A DNA stretch of 64,000 bases from Deltaproteobacteria bacterium. Lineage in GTDB: Bacteria; Myxococcota_A; UBA9042. The notes below the pieces were generated by a model. That model was not told the DNA's origin, ran no database searches, and saw only the letters and a list, made by a program, of their open reading frames with translations. Each line of letters begins with the position of its first letter. The first letter of the stretch is position 1. The stretch is from contig JACKFC010000003.1 in the NCBI GenBank assembly GCA_020632665.1, forward strand, positions 176,239 through 240,238. The letters are read 5' to 3'. Both the position numbers and the translations under genes were made by a program. Of this stretch, positions 46,754 through 55,174 are shown piece by piece.

Positions 46754-47697
46754 GCGCGGCCTTTCAGCACATCACCGTCCTGCGGGACGAGGTGGTCGCG
46801 GCGTTGGGCGAGACGCCCGCCGGCTGGGTGGTCGATTGCACGCTCGGTGGTGGTGGCCACAGCGAGGCGATGTTGCAGGCGCGCGCCGATCACAGCGTCC
46901 TCGGGCTGGATCGCGACCCCGACGCGCTGGCCGCGGCGACGGCCCGGCTGGCTCCCTTCGGCCCACGTTTCGTCGCTCGGCAGAGCACCTTCGGCGCGCT
47001 CGGCGAGGTTTGCGCCGAGCGTGGCCTGAGCGCGGTCGCCGGCGTCGTCGCCGATCTCGGCGTCAGCTCGCCGCAGCTCGACCGCCCCGAGCGTGGCTTC
47101 TCGTTCCGCGAGGACGGCCCGCTCGACATGCGGATGGACCCGACCAGCGGTGAGCCGGTCCTGGAATTGCTGCGGCGGGCCCGAGCCGAAGAGCTGGCCG
47201 ACGTGCTCTACCACTACGGGGACGTCGAGCGGAGCCGGCGCCTTTCGCGGATCATCGTCGAGGCGATCGGCGAGGGCGTCTCGGGCACTTCGGAGCTGGC
47301 GGCGCGGATCGCCCGCGCGGTGCCGGGACGGCCGAAGATCCACCCGGCGACGCGGGTCTTTCAGGCGCTGCGGATCTGGGTCAACGACGAGCTCGGCGAG
47401 GTCGAGCGGCTGATGGCCGCCGCCCCCGCGCTGCTGCATCCCGGCGGTGTGCTCGCGGTGATCAGCTTCCATAGCGGCGAAGATCGCATCGTCAAGCACG
47501 CGATGCGGGCGTTGGCACCGAAAGACGGCGAGTTCGAGCTGGTCACGCGCAAGAGCGAGCAGCCGAGCGAGGCCGAGACGGCGCGCAACCCTCGGGCCCG
47601 CAGCGCGCGGCTGCGGATCTTGCGCCGTCGCCACCCCGACGATCCGCCGCGTCTCTCGCGCAAGGCCCGACGTGCGCTCGAGGAGGCCGCAGCATGA
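46750..47697 (+). CDS. rsmH: 16S rRNA (cytosine-1402-N4) methyltransferase
   Basis: Methylates N4 of C1402 in 16S rRNA using SAM. ATG 46750 overlaps mraZ by 4 bases. It shows the SAM-binding CTLGGGGHSEAML, LGLDRDPDAL, GVVADLGVSSPQLDRPERGF and SFHSGEDRIVKHAM, with RGFSFR and the C-terminal NPRARSARLRIL of the MraW family. 315 residues is normal. The last codons overlap the ftsL start. Confidence 0.97.
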   Translation: MSAAFQHITVLRDEVVAALGETPAGWVVDCTLGGGGHSEAMLQARADHSVLGLDRDPDALAAATARLAPFGPRFVARQSTFGALGEVCAERGLSAVAGVVADLGVSSPQLDRPERGFSFREDGPLDMRMDPTSGEPVLELLRRARAEELADVLYHYGDVERSRRLSRIIVEAIGEGVSGTSELAARIARAVPGRPKIHPATRVFQALRIWVNDELGEVERLMAAAPALLHPGGVLAVISFHSGEDRIVKHAMRALAPKDGEFELVTRKSEQPSEAETARNPRARSARLRILRRRHPDDPPRLSRKARRALEEAAA

Positions 47698-47975
47698 GTC
47701 GCGAACCCTTCTTCTGGCTCCGTGCAGCGCTCATCCTCGCGGTCGCGGTCGCGATCGGCGTCGCCGGCGTGTTGCGCGTCGAGCGCCGCTCCGAGGGCAT
47801 CCGCATCGCCGCCCGCCTCGCCGCGGTCGACGACGAGCGCCGCGAGGTCAGCGAGTTGAACCGTCAGCTCGAGGCGCGGATCGTGCGCAAGCTCGAGCCC
47901 GTGGAGCTGCTCGAAGCCGCCGACCGTCGCGACATGACCGCGCCCGATCCCGAGGCCACGGTGGAGGTCCCGTGA
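47694..47975 (+). CDS. ftsL: Cell-division protein FtsL (predicted)
   Basis: 93 residues in the usual ftsL position between rsmH and ftsI. One N-terminal transmembrane helix (WLRAALILAVAVAIGVAGVL, about 8-27) is followed by a heptad-rich periplasmic coiled coil (VDDERREVSELNRQLEARIV) with a leucine-zipper-like spacing. The sequence of FtsL is poorly conserved, so the assignment rests on topology, length and position. ATG 47694 overlaps rsmH by 4 bases; its stop overlaps the next gene's GTG. Confidence 0.8.
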   Translation: MSREPFFWLRAALILAVAVAIGVAGVLRVERRSEGIRIAARLAAVDDERREVSELNRQLEARIVRKLEPVELLEAADRRDMTAPDPEATVEVP

Positions 47976-48781
47976 CGCCCTTCGCTGCGGCACGCCAGCG
48001 CCTCTGCGCGAGGCTGCTCGCGACCACGCTTGTGGTCGCGTCCGGTGCCGCATTGCTCGTCGCAGGCGGCTGCAGCTCGGCCGAGACCGAGCGCAAGAAG
48101 CGGGAAGAGAAGGCCGACTTCCACTACAAGTTGGCGCTCGGCTACTTCCAGGCGCGCAATATCGACTTGGCGATCCGCGAGTTGGTCCGCGCGCTCGATT
48201 TCGACGCGACCCACCCCGACAGCCGCTACCTCTACGGCTTCATCCTCTTCGGCCGCAAGCGCTACGAAGAGGCGGCGCTGAACTTCCGCCGGGCGCTGGA
48301 GAAGCGGCCGCGCTTCTTCGCCGCGCGCAACCACCTCGGCGTCACCTACCTCGAGCTCGAGCGCTACCACGAGGCGATCCAGACCCTGGAGCCGCTGCTC
48401 AAGGAAGCGACCTATACGACCCCGTATCTGCCGCACAACAACATCGGCTGGGCCTACCTCAAGCTCGGCAACCTCCGCATGTCGGAGAAGCACCTGCGGA
48501 TGGCCGTCTTCCTCAACCCGAAGTTCTGCCTCGGTCACCGCAACCTCGGCCTGTTGGCGGTCGAGCGGCGCGACACGACCGCGGCGATCGGGCACCTCGA
48601 AGACGCGACCCGCCGCTGCCCGAAGTTTGCCGCCGCGTGGTTCAAGCTCGGCGAGGCCTATTCGATGAAGCAGCGCGGTGCCGACGCGCAGGCCGCGTTC
48701 CGCCAATGCGCCTCGCTCGAGGGGGAGACGCTGCTCGGACGCCGTTGCTCGGCCCGGATCATCGGCGGAGGGACGCCATGA
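47972..48781 (+). CDS. TPR lipoprotein, PilF/Tgl-like, inside the dcw cluster
   Basis: GTG 47972 overlaps the ftsL stop (GTGA). The signal ends in a lipobox with Cys34 (LLVAGGCSS). The 235-residue mature part is five or six TPR units: FHYKLALGYFQARNIDLAIR, SRYLYGFILFGRKRYEEAAL, ARNHLGVTYLELERYHEAIQ, HNNIGWAYLKLGNLRMSEKH and AAWFKLGEAYSMKQRGADAQ. HNNxGxAYLKLGN and the overall size match the PilF/PilW/Tgl family of pilotins for type IV pilus secretin. A role in division or in a second secretin is equally possible here. The next gene, ftsI, overlaps its stop by 4 bases. Confidence 0.75.
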   Translation: MTPFAAARQRLCARLLATTLVVASGAALLVAGGCSSAETERKKREEKADFHYKLALGYFQARNIDLAIRELVRALDFDATHPDSRYLYGFILFGRKRYEEAALNFRRALEKRPRFFAARNHLGVTYLELERYHEAIQTLEPLLKEATYTTPYLPHNNIGWAYLKLGNLRMSEKHLRMAVFLNPKFCLGHRNLGLLAVERRDTTAAIGHLEDATRRCPKFAAAWFKLGEAYSMKQRGADAQAAFRQCASLEGETLLGRRCSARIIGGGTP

Positions 48782-50949
48782 GCCGTTGGGGGCGCCTCGG
48801 GGCGCACGTACAGCTGCGCGATCGCGCCGGCCAATCGCCCGAGGCGCGCTACGCCCGCGGCGTGCGTCGCATGCGGCTGATCGGTCTGCTGCTGACCGTC
48901 TACCTGATCGGCGCCGTCGCGGCCTCCTTGGGTCATGTCGTGCACGTCGACGAGGTGAAGGACTTCGCCATCGCCAATACGACCTGGCGGATGAAGATCG
49001 ACACCCGTCGCGGCGATATCGTCGACCGCAACGGCGTCACGCTGGCGACCGACGTCCGCAGCGACGCGCTGGTGGCCGACCCGAAGTGGTTCCTGCGCAA
49101 GGGCGCGCGCGCGCTGTCGGCCTCGGAGCAGCAGGCGTGGCGCGAGCGGGTCGCGACCGAGGTCGCCAAGCGCACCGGCGTCTCGCGCAAGGTGCTGCTC
49201 GGCAAGCTGGCGCCGACCCGTGGCTTCGTCTACCTCGCCAAGGACCTCGATATCGAGCAGAGCCGGCAATTCTCCGCCGCGATCGAGGCGGGGCAGCTGC
49301 CGGGCCTCTCGGTTCAGCCGGCGTTCCGCCGCCACCACCCGGGCAGCCGGCTGGCCGGTGCGTTGCTCGGCAAGCAGGGCTGGCAGGGCAACGTCGAGAG
49401 CTCGCTCGACGGCGTGCTGCGTGGGCAGAAGGTCGAGATCCGCGCCTACAAGAGCGCCGGCTCCGAGCGCCTCTACCTCGACGGCGCGCCGGACCCGAGC
49501 TTCTACGGCGGCCGCACGGTCGAGTTGACCATCGACAAGCAGATCCAGGCCGTCGCCGAGGACCAACTCGCCTTGGCGATCCGCGACGCCCACGCCAACC
49601 ACGGCGTCGCGGTCGTGCTCGATATCGACAGCGCCGAGATCCTCGCCTTGGCGCAGAGCCCGAGCTACGACCCGGACGACCGCGTCGCCAAGGCCCCGCC
49701 CGGTGGCTTCCGCAACCGCTGCATTCAGGACCAATTCGAGCCTGGATCGACGCTGAAGGTGCTGACCTACGCGGCCGCCTTGGAAGAGGGCAAGGTCCGG
49801 CCGGACGAGGTCTTCGCCACCGCCGGCGGCCTGCGCGTCCCCGGCAAGCTGATCACCGACAGCCACCCGCACGGCGATATGACCGCGGCCGAGGTCATCA
49901 AGTTCTCGTCCAACGTCGGCATCGGCAAGATGGCGATGCGCCTCGGCAGGATCACGCTCGGTCGCTACCTCGACCGCTTCGGCATCGGCCGCCGCACCGA
50001 CGTCGGCCTCGCCGACGAGATCAACGGTTCGCTGCCCTCGCCGGCGACGTGGAAGCCGGTCCGCATGGCGAATATCGCCTTCGGCCAGGGCGTCGCCGTC
50101 ACCGCGCTGCAGCTTACCAACGCCTTCGCCGCGATCGGCCGCGGCGGCGTCTACAAGCGGCCGCGCCTGCTGCGGGCGCACATCGACACCGAGGGCAACC
50201 GCCGCGACTTCGAGGCTGAGCCCGGCGTCCGCGTCGTCTCGGACAAGACGGCCCGCCTGGTCCTCGATGCGATGGCGCTGGTCTGCGAGAAGGGCGGTAC
50301 CGCGCGGCGTGGTCGGCTCGACGACTACCGTTGCTCGGGCAAGACGGGCACCGCGCAGCAATACGATCCGAAAGGCGGCTACAGCAAGACGCATTGGATC
50401 GCGAGCTTCATCGGCCTGTACCCGAAGGAGAAGCCGCGGCTGGCCATCTACGTCGCGGTCGATACGCCGCGGAAGCACCACCCGAAATATCCCAACCTGA
50501 TCATCCGCACCGGCGGCGAGATCGCCGCCCCGGTCGTGCGTGAGATCGCCCGGTTCTCGCTGCCCTACCTCGGTGTGCCGAAGAGCCCCGGCGCACCGTG
50601 GCTGGCCGCCGACGACCCCGCCGCCGCCCGCGAGCGCGCCGAGCGCCGCGCCGCCAAATCGCAGCGCGACACCGACGAAGGTGCCGCCGACGAGCCGCAC
50701 GCCGCCGCGGTCGTGCTCGCCGTCCAGCCGCAAGCGCGCCCCGGACGCACGCTGATCCCGGACCTCGCGGGCCAGAGCATGCCGGCGGCGCTGGCGGCGC
50801 TGCAGTCCGAGGGTCTGCAGCTGCGCGCGAGCGGCAGCGGCGTCGCGGTGCGGCAGCAGCCGGCCCCCGGCGTCTTGGCTCGCGCCGGGGACGTCGTCGA
50901 GGTCCACTTCGAGCGCCGTTCGGCCCAAGCCGGCGAGGCCACGCCATGA
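48778..50949 (+). CDS. ftsI: Septal peptidoglycan transpeptidase FtsI (PBP) with C-terminal PASTA domain
   Basis: Crosslinks septal peptidoglycan with FtsW. ATG 48778 overlaps the TPR gene. One N-terminal membrane helix (about 33-53) is followed by the PBP dimerisation domain and the transpeptidase domain: FEPGSTLK with Ser324 and Lys327, the SxN motif SSN at 377-379, and KTG at 522-524 (SGKTGTAQQYD). After an Ala/Arg linker the last 65 residues form one PASTA domain (LIPDLAGQSMPAALAALQSE), more typical of Gram-positive division PBPs but also found in deltaproteobacteria. 723 residues. The stop overlaps murE-murF. Confidence 0.95.
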   Translation: MSRWGRLGAHVQLRDRAGQSPEARYARGVRRMRLIGLLLTVYLIGAVAASLGHVVHVDEVKDFAIANTTWRMKIDTRRGDIVDRNGVTLATDVRSDALVADPKWFLRKGARALSASEQQAWRERVATEVAKRTGVSRKVLLGKLAPTRGFVYLAKDLDIEQSRQFSAAIEAGQLPGLSVQPAFRRHHPGSRLAGALLGKQGWQGNVESSLDGVLRGQKVEIRAYKSAGSERLYLDGAPDPSFYGGRTVELTIDKQIQAVAEDQLALAIRDAHANHGVAVVLDIDSAEILALAQSPSYDPDDRVAKAPPGGFRNRCIQDQFEPGSTLKVLTYAAALEEGKVRPDEVFATAGGLRVPGKLITDSHPHGDMTAAEVIKFSSNVGIGKMAMRLGRITLGRYLDRFGIGRRTDVGLADEINGSLPSPATWKPVRMANIAFGQGVAVTALQLTNAFAAIGRGGVYKRPRLLRAHIDTEGNRRDFEAEPGVRVVSDKTARLVLDAMALVCEKGGTARRGRLDDYRCSGKTGTAQQYDPKGGYSKTHWIASFIGLYPKEKPRLAIYVAVDTPRKHHPKYPNLIIRTGGEIAAPVVREIARFSLPYLGVPKSPGAPWLAADDPAAARERAERRAAKSQRDTDEGAADEPHAAAVVLAVQPQARPGRTLIPDLAGQSMPAALAALQSEGLQLRASGSGVAVRQQPAPGVLARAGDVVEVHFERRSAQAGEATP

Positions 50950-53900
50950 GCGGACGCCCGAGCAAGACCTTGGCCGCGCTCCTGGCGCAGGTCCCGGGCG
51001 GCTTGCTGCTCGGCAGCGAGCTCTCGGCCGCCGCCGCCACGACGACGGTGACCGACGTGGTCTGCGACTCGCGGCAGGCCGGTCCGGGTGTGCTCTTCGT
51101 CGCCGTGCCGGGACTGCGCGCCGACGGGATGCGCTTCGCCGCCGACGCCCTGGCCGCCGGCGCGGTCGCCATCGTCGCCGACGCCAACGCCGACCCTTCC
51201 GGCCTGCCCGAGGACGCCGACGTGCTGCGGACCCGCACGCCGCGGCGCGCGCTCGGGCTGCTCGCGTCTGCGCTGCGCAATGACCCCTCGTCGCGGATCG
51301 ACGTCTGCGCGGTGACCGGAACCAACGGCAAGTCGACCACCGCCGTTCTGCTGGCCCAGCTGCTCAGCGCCGCCGGCCGCCGCGCCGCGGCCCTCGGTAC
51401 GCTCGGCCTATGGACGCCCGAGGGGACCTTGCCCGGCGGGCTGACCACGCCCGACGGCGCAGACCTGCAGCGGCGACTCGACGCGCTGGCGGAGCAGGGT
51501 TTCGACGCCGTCGTACTCGAGGCGAGCTCGCACGCGCTCGACCAGGAGCGCCTGGTCGGCACCACGCTGCGCACCATCGCCTGGACCAACCTCTCCCGCG
51601 ACCACCTCGACTACCACGGCGATATGGCCGCCTACGCCGCGGCGAAGGCGCGCCTCTTCGAGGAATTCGGGGTCCCGCCGCACGCCGCGTTCGCCAATAT
51701 CGACGATGAGGCCGCAGCCCAGGTCGTCGCGCGCAGCCTCGCGACCGGCTTCAGCCTCGGCGCACCGGCGCGCAAGGCCTTGCCTGCAGCGCTCCGCGTC
51801 GGCGGCATCCGCAGTGGTCGCGACGGCTTGGAATTCAGCCTCAGCCGGGCGCCGGACCATGCCGGGCCGCGGTCGCCCCTGCTGCTGCGCAGCGGCCTGC
51901 TCGGCCGGCACAACGCCGAGAACCTGACGGCGGCGATCGCGATGGCCGGCGCGCTCGGGGTCGACGACGCGACGTTGGTCCGTGCCGCCGCCGGCTTGGT
52001 CGCGCCGCGGGGCCGGCTGGAGCCGGTCGAGAACGCGCAGGGCGTGCTGGCTCTGGTCGATTATGCCCATACGCCCGACGCGCTCGACGCGTCGCTGCGG
52101 GTCTGCCGCGACCTGGTGGCGCCGGGCGGCAAGCTGCTGGTCGCGTTCGGCGCGGGCGGCGACCGCGACCGCGGCAAGCGCCCCGAGATGGGGCGGGTCG
52201 CGGCGACGCTGGCCGACCTGGCGCTGATCACCTCCGACAATCCGCGCAGCGAAGATCCCGACGCCATCGTCGCCGCCATCGCCGCCGGTGCCGACGCGAC
52301 CGGGGCGCGGCGCATCGATCGGCTGGTTCCGAGCGTGCTCGCCGAGCCGGGCCACTGCACCATCGCCATCGTCGACCGCGACGAAGCCATCCGTCGCGCC
52401 GTCGGTGCCGCGCGGGACGGCGACGTGCTGCTGGTCGCCGGCAAGGGCCACGAGACGACGCAGACCATCGGCGCCGAGGTCCTGCCCTTCGACGACCGCG
52501 AGCGGCTGGGGCATTGGCTCGCGCTGCGTCGACCGCGGCAGCAGGCTGCATCCGAGGCCGCAGCTGCGGCCGCAGCTTCGAGCGCGGGCGCGACCGCCGA
52601 CGCGCCGCGCGTCACCGCCGAGCAAGCCGCCGCCCAGACCCAGGGCACCCTGATCGTCGGGAGCGGGCAGGGCGCGGTCGGCATCGGCAGCGATTCGCGA
52701 GCCGTCGCGCCCGGTAGCGTCTTCGTCGCCTTGCGCGGCGAACGCTTCGACGGGCATGCGTTCGCTGCGCAAGCGCTGCAGAGCGGCGCCGGCGGCGTCG
52801 TCGTCGAGCGCGGCGAGGGCGAGGCGCTGCGGGAGATTGCAGCGGCGCAGGGGGGCTTCGTCCTCGAGGTCGACGATTCGCTGGTCGCGCTCGGCGACTT
52901 GGCCGCGGCCCACGCAGCTGCGCTGCCGGCGCGGCGGATCGGCATCACCGGCAGCAACGGCAAGACCAGCACCAAGGAGCTCACCGCCCTGGCGCTCTCG
53001 GCTGCCGGCGCGGTGCACGCGACCTACGCCAACCACAACAACCGCATCGGCGTGCCGCAGACCCTCTTCGGCGTGCGACCCGCGCACCGCTTCGCCGTCA
53101 TCGAGATGGGGATGAGCATCCCGGGTGAGATCGCCGAGCTCGCGCGCATCGGCCAGCCCGAAGTCGGCCTCGTCACCAGCGTCGGTGAGGCCCACCTCGA
53201 GGGCTTGGGCTCGCTCGCGGCGATCGCCGCGGAGAAGGCGTCGCTGCTGCAGGCCTTGGGGCCCGACGCTGTGGCCATCGCGCCCCTCGGCGTGGCCGTG
53301 TTGGAGCCGGAGCTGCGGCGGGTGCGGGCCCGCTTGCTCCGCTTCGGCGTGGACGGCGGCGACGTGCGCGTGGTCGGGCGGGTGCGGACGGCCGCCTCGG
53401 CCCAAGGCGAGGTCTGGCAGCGCTTCGAAGCCGACGTCCTGGGCGCCCCGGTTGAGGTTGCGCTCCCGGCGCTCGGCGTCCACATGGTGCACAACGCGCT
53501 CGCCGCGCTGACCGTCGCCGCGGTGCTCGGCTGCGATCCGCAGGCCGCGGCGTGGCAACTGGCGCGCTATCAGCCGGTCGGTCAGCGGATGCGCCCCCGC
53601 GCGCTCGGCGATCTGCTCCTGCTCGAGGATTGCTACAACGCCAACCCGGCCTCGGTCGAGGTCGCGCTCGAGACGCTGCGTCGACTCGACGCGGCAGGCC
53701 CGAAGGTCGCGGTCCTCGGCGAGATGCGCGAGCTCGGGCCGACCGCAGCAGCGCTGCACGCGCGGGTGGCCGCGGCGACTGCCGGCTTGGACGGCTTGGT
53801 GGCGCTCGGACCGCATGCCGACGTGATGGCCACCGAGGCCCAGGCCGCCGGCGTCGCGGCGGTGGCGCTCGATGCCGACGCGATCGAGGCCGCCGCCGAC

Positions 53901-54023
53901 GCCACCCTCGACCTGCTCGCGGGGCGCGCCGGCGTCGCGCTGATCAAGGGCTCCCGCGGCAGCAAGCTCGAGCGCGTGGTCGACGCGCTCGCCGGCCGGC
54001 TCGGCACCCAGGAGGTGGCCTGA
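50946..54023 (+). CDS. murE-murF: Fused MurE-MurF: UDP-MurNAc-tripeptide and -pentapeptide ligase
   Basis: One 1025-residue frame without stop holds two Mur ligases. MurE (about 1-525): GTNGKST (125-131), EASSHALDQER, HLDYH, and DNPRSEDP with DNPR at 431-434, the signature for adding meso-diaminopimelate rather than lysine. An Ala-rich linker (about 530-560) precedes MurF (about 560-1025): GSNGKTSTKEL (669-679), ANHNNRIGVPQTL, DCYNANPASVEVAL and GSRGSKLERVVDAL. MurF adds D-Ala-D-Ala. ATG 50946 overlaps ftsI; the stop shares one base with mraY. Fusion would channel UDP-MurNAc-tripeptide to the next step. Confidence 0.95.
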   Translation: MSGRPSKTLAALLAQVPGGLLLGSELSAAAATTTVTDVVCDSRQAGPGVLFVAVPGLRADGMRFAADALAAGAVAIVADANADPSGLPEDADVLRTRTPRRALGLLASALRNDPSSRIDVCAVTGTNGKSTTAVLLAQLLSAAGRRAAALGTLGLWTPEGTLPGGLTTPDGADLQRRLDALAEQGFDAVVLEASSHALDQERLVGTTLRTIAWTNLSRDHLDYHGDMAAYAAAKARLFEEFGVPPHAAFANIDDEAAAQVVARSLATGFSLGAPARKALPAALRVGGIRSGRDGLEFSLSRAPDHAGPRSPLLLRSGLLGRHNAENLTAAIAMAGALGVDDATLVRAAAGLVAPRGRLEPVENAQGVLALVDYAHTPDALDASLRVCRDLVAPGGKLLVAFGAGGDRDRGKRPEMGRVAATLADLALITSDNPRSEDPDAIVAAIAAGADATGARRIDRLVPSVLAEPGHCTIAIVDRDEAIRRAVGAARDGDVLLVAGKGHETTQTIGAEVLPFDDRERLGHWLALRRPRQQAASEAAAAAAASSAGATADAPRVTAEQAAAQTQGTLIVGSGQGAVGIGSDSRAVAPGSVFVALRGERFDGHAFAAQALQSGAGGVVVERGEGEALREIAAAQGGFVLEVDDSLVALGDLAAAHAAALPARRIGITGSNGKTSTKELTALALSAAGAVHATYANHNNRIGVPQTLFGVRPAHRFAVIEMGMSIPGEIAELARIGQPEVGLVTSVGEAHLEGLGSLAAIAAEKASLLQALGPDAVAIAPLGVAVLEPELRRVRARLLRFGVDGGDVRVVGRVRTAASAQGEVWQRFEADVLGAPVEVALPALGVHMVHNALAALTVAAVLGCDPQAAAWQLARYQPVGQRMRPRALGDLLLLEDCYNANPASVEVALETLRRLDAAGPKVAVLGEMRELGPTAAALHARVAAATAGLDGLVALGPHADVMATEAQAAGVAAVALDADAIEAAADATLDLLAGRAGVALIKGSRGSKLERVVDALAGRLGTQEVA

Positions 54024-55156
54024 TGTTTCTCTGGCTCTCGGAGCTGCTCCGCCATGACGTCGGCGCGCTGAACGTCTTCCGCTACGTCACCTTCCGCACC
54101 ATCGGCGCGGCGGGCACGGCGCTGCTCATCGGCCTGTGGCTCTACCCCTGGTTCATCCGCCTGATGCAGCAGCGGCAGTTCGGCCAAATCGTCCGCGACG
54201 ACGGCCCGGAGTCGCACTTCAGCAAGCGCGGCACGCCGACCATGGGCGGCCTGCTGATCCTGATCAGCCTGACGGTGACGGTCCTGCTCTGGGGCGACCT
54301 GCGCAACCCGCACGTCTGGATGACGATGGTCCCGACGCTGGCCTACGGCGTGCTCGGATTCTTCGACGATTATTGGAAGATCCGCGACCGCAACTCCAAG
54401 GGCGTCACCGAGAAGCAGAAGCTCGGCGTGCAATTCGGCGTCGCCGGCCTGCTCTTCGGCGGGCTCTATTTCGGGGCCTTCGGCGCCGAGCTCGCCGACA
54501 CGCGGCTCTACGTCCCCTTCGTCAGCGCCGACCGCTTCGCCATCGACCTGCCGTGGTGGCTCTACGCCGGATTCGCCACCTTCGCGGTGGTCGGCATGTC
54601 GAACGCGGTGAACTTCACCGACGGGCTCGATGGCCTCGCGATCGGCCCGATCATCATCGCGGCGGGCGTCTTCGCCATCCTCTGCTACCTCGCCGGCGCC
54701 AGCTTCGGCTTCGTCGTCGAGGGCCAGGTCCACCGCTTCGTCGTCAGCGACTACCTCTTGATCCCGAGCGTCCCCGGCATCGCCGAGTTGACCCCGGTCG
54801 CCGCCGCCGTCATCGGCGCGGGCATCGGCTTCCTCTGGTACAACTGCTATCCCGCGCAGGTCTTCATGGGCGACGTCGGCGCGTTGGCGCTCGGCGGCAC
54901 GCTCGGCATGTTCGCGGTGCTGTCGAAGAACGAATTGCTCACCGTCATCATCGGCGGCGTCTTCATCATCGAGATGCTCTCGGTGATCATCCAGCGGTAC
55001 TCATTCAAGTTGCGCGGCAAGCGGGTCTTCCGCATGGCGCCGATCCACCACCACTTCGAGAAGCTCGGCTGGCCCGAGCCGCGGGTCACCCTGCGGTTCT
55101 GGATCTTCAGCGTGATCCTCGCGCTGGTCGCCCTGGCCAGCCTGAAGCTGCGCTGA
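54023..55156 (+). CDS. mraY: Phospho-N-acetylmuramoyl-pentapeptide transferase
   Basis: Makes lipid I on the inner membrane by joining phospho-MurNAc-pentapeptide to undecaprenyl phosphate. ATG 54023 shares one base with the murE-murF stop (TGATG). The 377 residues have about ten membrane helices and the family motifs GTPTMGGLLILI, FFDDYWKI, NAVNFTDGLDGLAIG with catalytic Asp residues, NCYPAQVFMGDVGALALGG and APIHHHFEKLGWPE. Length is normal. murD, which usually follows mraY, is absent; ftsW starts 18 bases later. Confidence 0.97.
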   Translation: MFLWLSELLRHDVGALNVFRYVTFRTIGAAGTALLIGLWLYPWFIRLMQQRQFGQIVRDDGPESHFSKRGTPTMGGLLILISLTVTVLLWGDLRNPHVWMTMVPTLAYGVLGFFDDYWKIRDRNSKGVTEKQKLGVQFGVAGLLFGGLYFGAFGAELADTRLYVPFVSADRFAIDLPWWLYAGFATFAVVGMSNAVNFTDGLDGLAIGPIIIAAGVFAILCYLAGASFGFVVEGQVHRFVVSDYLLIPSVPGIAELTPVAAAVIGAGIGFLWYNCYPAQVFMGDVGALALGGTLGMFAVLSKNELLTVIIGGVFIIEMLSVIIQRYSFKLRGKRVFRMAPIHHHFEKLGWPEPRVTLRFWIFSVILALVALASLKLR

Positions 55157-55174
55157 CGCCGGAGGAGTTCGTTC

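Noticed and set aside
48658..50928. Minus-strand frame opposite ftsI
   Set aside because: ftsI motifs are unambiguous on the plus strand.
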